Shown in pieces: positions 60,393 through 64,000 of a stretch of 64,000 nt of DNA. The notes beneath the pieces were generated by a model. The model searched no databases and was not told the origin of the DNA. It saw nothing but the letters and a program-made list of their open reading frames with translations. The stretch is taken from positions 620,001 through 684,000 of the forward strand of contig JAWKJM010000003.1 of NCBI GenBank assembly GCA_041393775.1, in the 5' to 3' direction. The first letter of the stretch is position 1. The number at the start of each line of letters is the position of its first letter. The position numbers were made by a program, and so were the translations under genes. This DNA comes from JADKAV01 sp041393775 (GTDB lineage: Bacteria; Actinomycetota; Actinomycetes; S36-B12; UBA10799).

Positions 60393-61646
60393 ATGACCCC
60401 GACCATCGCCGTGCTGGGGCTGGGCTACGTTGGCCTGCCGCTAGCGGTCGAGTTCGCCCGCTACTTCGACGTGATCGGGTTCGACATCGACTGCGAGCGG
60501 GTAGCACAGTTGGCGCAGGGCACCGACCGCACCCAGGAAGTGGCGGCCGCCGCTCTCGGCGCGGTCCGCTACAGCTGCGACCCGGCCGACCTCACTGAGG
60601 CGCAGATCTTCATCGTCGCGGTGCCCACACCGGTGGATGCGCACAAACGTCCCGACCTCGGCCCCTTGCTGGAGGCCACCGGTATCGTCGGGACGGTCCT
60701 GCGACCCGGGGACCTGGTCGTGTACGAATCGACCGTCTATCCCGGGTGCACCGAACAGGATTGCGTACCGGTGCTCGAGCGGGTGTCGGGCCTGCGCCTG
60801 GATGTCGACTTCGCCGTGGGCTATTCGCCGGAGCGGATCAACCCCGGCGATCGCGCCCGACGCTTGCCGGACGTGGTTAAGATCGTCAGCGGCTCGATTC
60901 CCGAGACGACGCAACGGATGGCCGAACTGTACGAGCGAATCGTCACGGCGGGCATTCATCGTGCCCCCTCGATCCGCGTGGCGGAGGCGGCCAAGGTCAT
61001 CGAGAACACTCAACGGGACGTGAACATCGCCTTGGTCAACGAACTCGCGATCCTCTTTCACGAGCTCGGCCTGGATACCTCGGAGGTCCTCGAGGCTGCG
61101 GGCACGAAGTGGAACTTCCTGCCGTTTCGCCCGGGCCTCGTGGGCGGCCACTGCATCGGGGTTGATCCGTACTACCTGACGCACAAGGCGCTGGAGGTCG
61201 GGTACCACCCGGAGGTGATTCTCGCCGGGCGGCGGATCAACGATGCGATGGGGACACACGTTGCCGACCAGTTGGTGCTCCTGATGACCCGCAAGGGGCT
61301 GCGGGTCGGTGGGGCCCGGGTCCTCATCCTCGGCCTGACGTTCAAGGAGAACTGCCCGGACACCAAGAACACCCGCGTGGTCGATGTGGTCGCGAGGCTG
61401 CGCGAATACGGAGCGGTTGTGGAAGTGGCCGATCCATGGGCGACCATGGAACAGGCCAAGGAACTGGGCGTGGACCTGATCGATCTGGACGGGGTCTGGG
61501 GGCGTGAGTACCACGCAGCTCTGCTCGCCGTTTCGCACGAGCAGTTCGTGGGAATCGGACCCGCCATGCGCGATCTGGTGGGTGCGGACGGGGTCCTCTA
61601 CGACGTCAAAGGGATGCTGGGGGCGGAGGCCGACGGGCGGTTGTGA
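60393..61646 (+). CDS. Nucleotide-sugar dehydrogenase (UDP-sugar 6-dehydrogenase, WbpA/TviB type)
   Basis: 417 residues. N-terminal NAD site GLGYVGLPLAVEF, central IENTQRDVNIALVNEL, catalytic Cys in GGHCIGVDPYYL, C-terminal domain with GLTFKENCPDTKNTR. It oxidises a UDP-hexose or UDP-N-acetylhexosamine to the uronic acid with two NAD+. The WbpA/TviB-like layout favours UDP-HexNAc. TACCGT lies six bases before the ATG (leaderless). FkbM methyltransferase follows. Confidence 0.9.
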   Translation: MTPTIAVLGLGYVGLPLAVEFARYFDVIGFDIDCERVAQLAQGTDRTQEVAAAALGAVRYSCDPADLTEAQIFIVAVPTPVDAHKRPDLGPLLEATGIVGTVLRPGDLVVYESTVYPGCTEQDCVPVLERVSGLRLDVDFAVGYSPERINPGDRARRLPDVVKIVSGSIPETTQRMAELYERIVTAGIHRAPSIRVAEAAKVIENTQRDVNIALVNELAILFHELGLDTSEVLEAAGTKWNFLPFRPGLVGGHCIGVDPYYLTHKALEVGYHPEVILAGRRINDAMGTHVADQLVLLMTRKGLRVGGARVLILGLTFKENCPDTKNTRVVDVVARLREYGAVVEVADPWATMEQAKELGVDLIDLDGVWGREYHAALLAVSHEQFVGIGPAMRDLVGADGVLYDVKGMLGAEADGRL

Positions 61647-61698
61647 AGCGAACGTCCACGGAGCCTTGTGAAGCCGGCCGCCAACTACACTGGCGGCG

Positions 61699-62445
61699 TT
61701 GACCACCGGCAGAATGGCAAGAATGTCGACACTGCACTCGTTGCGGCGGCTGGCTCGCCGGCTCGGCCTCGACGTCTCCCGATTCCCCGGCGCGGACCCC
61801 GATTTCATGGCATTCCGGGCATTCGTGTCTGCCGCCCCAGATGTCATCCTCGACGTCGGAGCCAATGATGGTGGGTTCGCCCGCAAAGCCCGGGCTTTTG
61901 GATACCGGGGCGACATGGTGTCGTTCGAGCCAGGTGGAGACGCCCTGCGTCGGCTCACGAAAGCTGCCGCGAACGATGCGCGCTGGCACGTTGAAGGAAT
62001 CGCGCTGGGATCGGAGAACACCCAACTGGCTCTGCACATCGCAGCTAATGACGGTGCCAGCAGTTCTTTCCTGCCGATGATGCCCGCGCACAGCAGCGCC
62101 GCACCCGGCGCCCAGTACGTCGGGCAGGAGACCGTGCGCGTTCGCAGGCTCGACCAGTGGTACCCCCAGCATGGCAAGCACTGGGAGCGTCCGGCACTCA
62201 AACTCGACACCCAGGGTTTCGAGAGGCATGTGCTCGGGGGGGCAACAGGAATTGTCGGCGAGATTGTCGCGATCCAGATCGAACTGTCCCTGGACAATCT
62301 CTACGATGGCGCCTGGGACTGGACGGAGGCTGTGGGCTGGCTGAGTTCTCGTGGCTTCGAGATGGTGGGTGTCACCCCGGGCTTCTCAGACCCGGCTACG
62401 GGTCGGCTATTGCAGTTCGACGGGGTCTTCCTCGCCTTGGGCTAG
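61699..62445 (+). CDS. FkbM-family SAM-dependent methyltransferase
   Basis: 248 residues. SAM motif VILDVGANDGGFARKARAFG, then VSFEPGGDALRRL, then the FkbM-typical LKLDTQGFERHVLGGA and IQIELSLDNLYDG. Likely O-methylates a surface sugar. I take the TTG at 61699 because TACACT lies exactly seven bases upstream; ATG codons at 61714 and 61723 are possible. It belongs with the dehydrogenase in a plus-strand polysaccharide set. Confidence 0.87.
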   Translation: MTTGRMARMSTLHSLRRLARRLGLDVSRFPGADPDFMAFRAFVSAAPDVILDVGANDGGFARKARAFGYRGDMVSFEPGGDALRRLTKAAANDARWHVEGIALGSENTQLALHIAANDGASSSFLPMMPAHSSAAPGAQYVGQETVRVRRLDQWYPQHGKHWERPALKLDTQGFERHVLGGATGIVGEIVAIQIELSLDNLYDGAWDWTEAVGWLSSRGFEMVGVTPGFSDPATGRLLQFDGVFLALG

Positions 62446-62449
62446 CACA

Positions 62450-63376
62450 TCACGGCGTCAACCCCGCCGCCTCGGTGGCGAACCAGTTGTAGGTGGATCG
62501 AACACCTTCGACCAGCGGAATCGCGGGGCGCCAGCCAAGAGCACTGAGGACTGAAACATCCAACACCTTCCGTGGCGTCCCGTCTGGCTTGGTCGTGTCC
62601 CACTCGATGCGGCCTTCGAACCCAACCACCTCGGCGACGAGGTCCGCGAGCCCACGGATACTGATGTCCTCCCCGGTGCCCACGTTCACGTGCTCGTCGC
62701 CGTCGTAGTGCTCGACCAGGTGCAGGATTGCCGAGGCCGCGTCGTCGCTGTGCAGGAACTCGCGACGGGGTGTGCCGGTCCCCCATAGGGTCACCACCCC
62801 AGCGGCCTCATGGAACTTCCGGATCATTGCGGGCATGACGTGGCTGGAGTTCAGGTCGAAGTTGTCGCCGGGGCCGTAGAGGTTGGTGGGCATGGCCGAG
62901 ATCCAGCGCCGACCGTACTGCTGACGGTAAGACCTAGCCGCTTCGATGCCCGCGATCTTGGCGATCGCGTAGGCCTGATTGGTCGGCTCGAGTGGGCCGG
63001 TGAGCAGCGCCGCTTCGGGGATCGGTTGCGGGGCCATCTTGGGGTAGATGCAACTCGAGCCGAGGAACACCACGCGCTCCACATCGGCAGCGTGAGCGGC
63101 CTCGAACAGGTTGGTCTGGATGCGCAGGTTGTCGTTGAGGAAGTCCACCGGGTGAGTGGCGTTGGCCATGATCCCGCCGACGCGTGCCGCTGCCATGACC
63201 ATGACCCGCGGGCGGGCGGAGGCCACGGCGTCGAACGTCGCACCGCGATCGCGCAGGTCTAGTTCTGCCGAGGACCAGCCCACGGTGTCAACGCCGCGAG
63301 TCTGTAGCGCACGCCACACCGCGGAGCCGACGAGCCCGCGATGGCCGGCCACGTAGACGAGGGAGTCACTGAGCAC
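62450..63376 (-). CDS. fcl: GDP-L-fucose synthase
   Basis: 308 residues. Extended SDR with YVAGHRGLVGSAVWRAL at the N-terminus, catalytic Ser in LGSSCIYPK and the Tyr/Lys pair in YAIAKIAGIE, and the GER-family text MPTNLYGPGDNFDLNSSHV (MPTNLYGPGDNFDLNSS). It turns GDP-4-keto-6-deoxy-mannose into GDP-L-fucose with NADPH for surface glycans. GTG 63376 has TATCGT six bases upstream (leaderless). No gmd is in the window. Confidence 0.93.
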   Translation of the reverse strand: MLSDSLVYVAGHRGLVGSAVWRALQTRGVDTVGWSSAELDLRDRGATFDAVASARPRVMVMAAARVGGIMANATHPVDFLNDNLRIQTNLFEAAHAADVERVVFLGSSCIYPKMAPQPIPEAALLTGPLEPTNQAYAIAKIAGIEAARSYRQQYGRRWISAMPTNLYGPGDNFDLNSSHVMPAMIRKFHEAAGVVTLWGTGTPRREFLHSDDAASAILHLVEHYDGDEHVNVGTGEDISIRGLADLVAEVVGFEGRIEWDTTKPDGTPRKVLDVSVLSALGWRPAIPLVEGVRSTYNWFATEAAGLTP

Positions 63377-63549
63377 GTTCTGACGATAGCGAGGCCAGGA
63401 CGCAAGCAGAAGGACGGTAGGCGAGGGGGCTGATGCAGCGACCCGCCGGGGTGGCTCGCCCCCTCATGCGGGAGTATTTCTGGAACGACCTCTTGTCTCC
63501 AGAGCACCGACTCGGCGGTAGCCTGACAATCGACGAGGGAGAGAACGGT

Positions 63550-64000
63550 ATGGACAGCGTCGCCCGCAGTCGCCGCCGGAGGTTGCGGGCACTCAATCGC
63601 TGGGCTCAGGCGGCAGGATGGAACGTCCGTGCGTCGGGTATGGCCGCTAGGCGCATCGGTGCATTCTGGGACGATGCCAAGGAGTTCCGGAAGCGGGGCG
63701 GGCTGATCGATGAGTACTGGCCCCGTCTCCACGAGTCCTCGGAGGCAGGACTCGCCTCGGGGCACTACTTCTGGCAGGACCTCCTAGTGGCTCGTCGCGT
63801 GGCGCAGACGAATCCCACGCGCCACGTCGACGTCGGGTCCCGGATCGACGGATTCGTCGCGCATCTCCTGGCGTTTCGACCGGTGGAGGTTGTGGATATC
63901 AGGGAATCTCCCGGCCCCATCCCCGGGTTGACGTTCATCCGCTCTGATGGACGAACACTAGATGGCATAGGCGACCGGACTGTGATCTCCTTGTCCAGTC
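63550..64000 (+). CDS. DUF268-family protein, 3' end outside window
   Basis: 150 residues visible. The segment SGHYFWQDLLVARRVAQTNP and then HVDVGSRIDGFVAHLLAF is that of DUF268 proteins, which resemble SAM methyltransferases and occur in polysaccharide loci (both strings are given in parts: GHYFWQDLLVARRV, HVDVGSRIDGFVAHL). ATG 63550 is preceded by GAGGGAGAG. In-frame ATGs at 63466 and 63433 would lengthen the product; I consider them less likely. Confidence 0.75.
   Translation, partial: MDSVARSRRRRLRALNRWAQAAGWNVRASGMAARRIGAFWDDAKEFRKRGGLIDEYWPRLHESSEAGLASGHYFWQDLLVARRVAQTNPTRHVDVGSRIDGFVAHLLAFRPVEVVDIRESPGPIPGLTFIRSDGRTLDGIGDRTVISLSS

Overview
This is a high-GC actinobacterial chromosome segment. 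Markers of the phylum are a bacterial proteasome activator (Bpa/PafE), a mycothiol-dependent maleylpyruvate-isomerase-type fold, a PPi-type phosphofructokinase, a polyphosphate glucokinase-like ROK kinase, an LCP cell-wall ligase and an MprAB-like two-component system. About twenty genes carry a TANNNT hexamer 6-8 bases before their start codon, the layout of leaderless actinobacterial mRNAs. The plsB-plsC pair and the branched-chain degradation genes recall the mycobacterial plsB2-plsC ... bkd ... fadE19-accA1-accD1 neighbourhood. Genus cannot be decided from the sequence alone.

Layout. 1-4.8 kb: HAD phosphatase, serS, an SDR, Bpa and a K+ channel, all on minus. 4.9-17.1 kb: an acyl-CoA carboxylase beta gene and, beyond plsC/plsB/trhA on the other strand, a tightly overlapping five-gene operon (carboxylase alpha, AtuA-like DUF1446, TetR, acyl-CoA dehydrogenase, enoyl-CoA hydratase). 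The two carboxylase genes each start directly after the same 24-bp palindrome, so they form a split regulon for leucine/isovalerate or acyclic-terpene breakdown. 17.4-34.2 kb: small membrane and hydrolase genes, the bkd E1alpha-E1beta-E2 complex, a desaturase-TetR pair under a 40-bp operator, a bile-acid-type Na+ symporter, an SDR, a sorbosone-type dehydrogenase, an aldehyde dehydrogenase, a flippase-like protein, a polyphosphate glucokinase and an ion channel. 34.3-46.5 kb: a FadE5-like dehydrogenase with tandem operator boxes, a class II amidotransferase, PPi-PFK, a methyltransferase, a DUF1707 protein, a GGDEF-EAL protein, cysD-cysNC and dcd. 46.5-57.5 kb: a lipoprotein, an IS481 remnant, a metallohydrolase/DUF2786 pair, a GH76-like protein, an enoyl-CoA hydratase, LCP, a PepSY protein with a response regulator and kinase, a ureohydrolase and DUF2804. 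57.6-64 kb: surface-polysaccharide genes (O-antigen ligase/polymerase, WecG/TagA transferase, nucleotide-sugar dehydrogenase, FkbM methyltransferase, GDP-fucose synthase, DUF268) around a dead DUF222/HNH gene.

The most unusual content is intergenic. Three unrelated families of nested inverted repeats recur between genes. Family A has arms of the type CCTCCATCTGCTGGCC. Family B has GAGGTTAGAGAAC units on a 19-bp pitch. Family C has GTGACGAAGGTG units in a fixed 31/32-37-31/32 bp geometry. Two family-B copies are parts of a 181-bp element present twice in opposite orientation with 173 of 181 identical bases. Three decayed genes (an alkyl-sulfatase tail, an IS481 transposase, a DUF222/HNH nuclease) lie in or beside the gaps, two of them next to these repeats.
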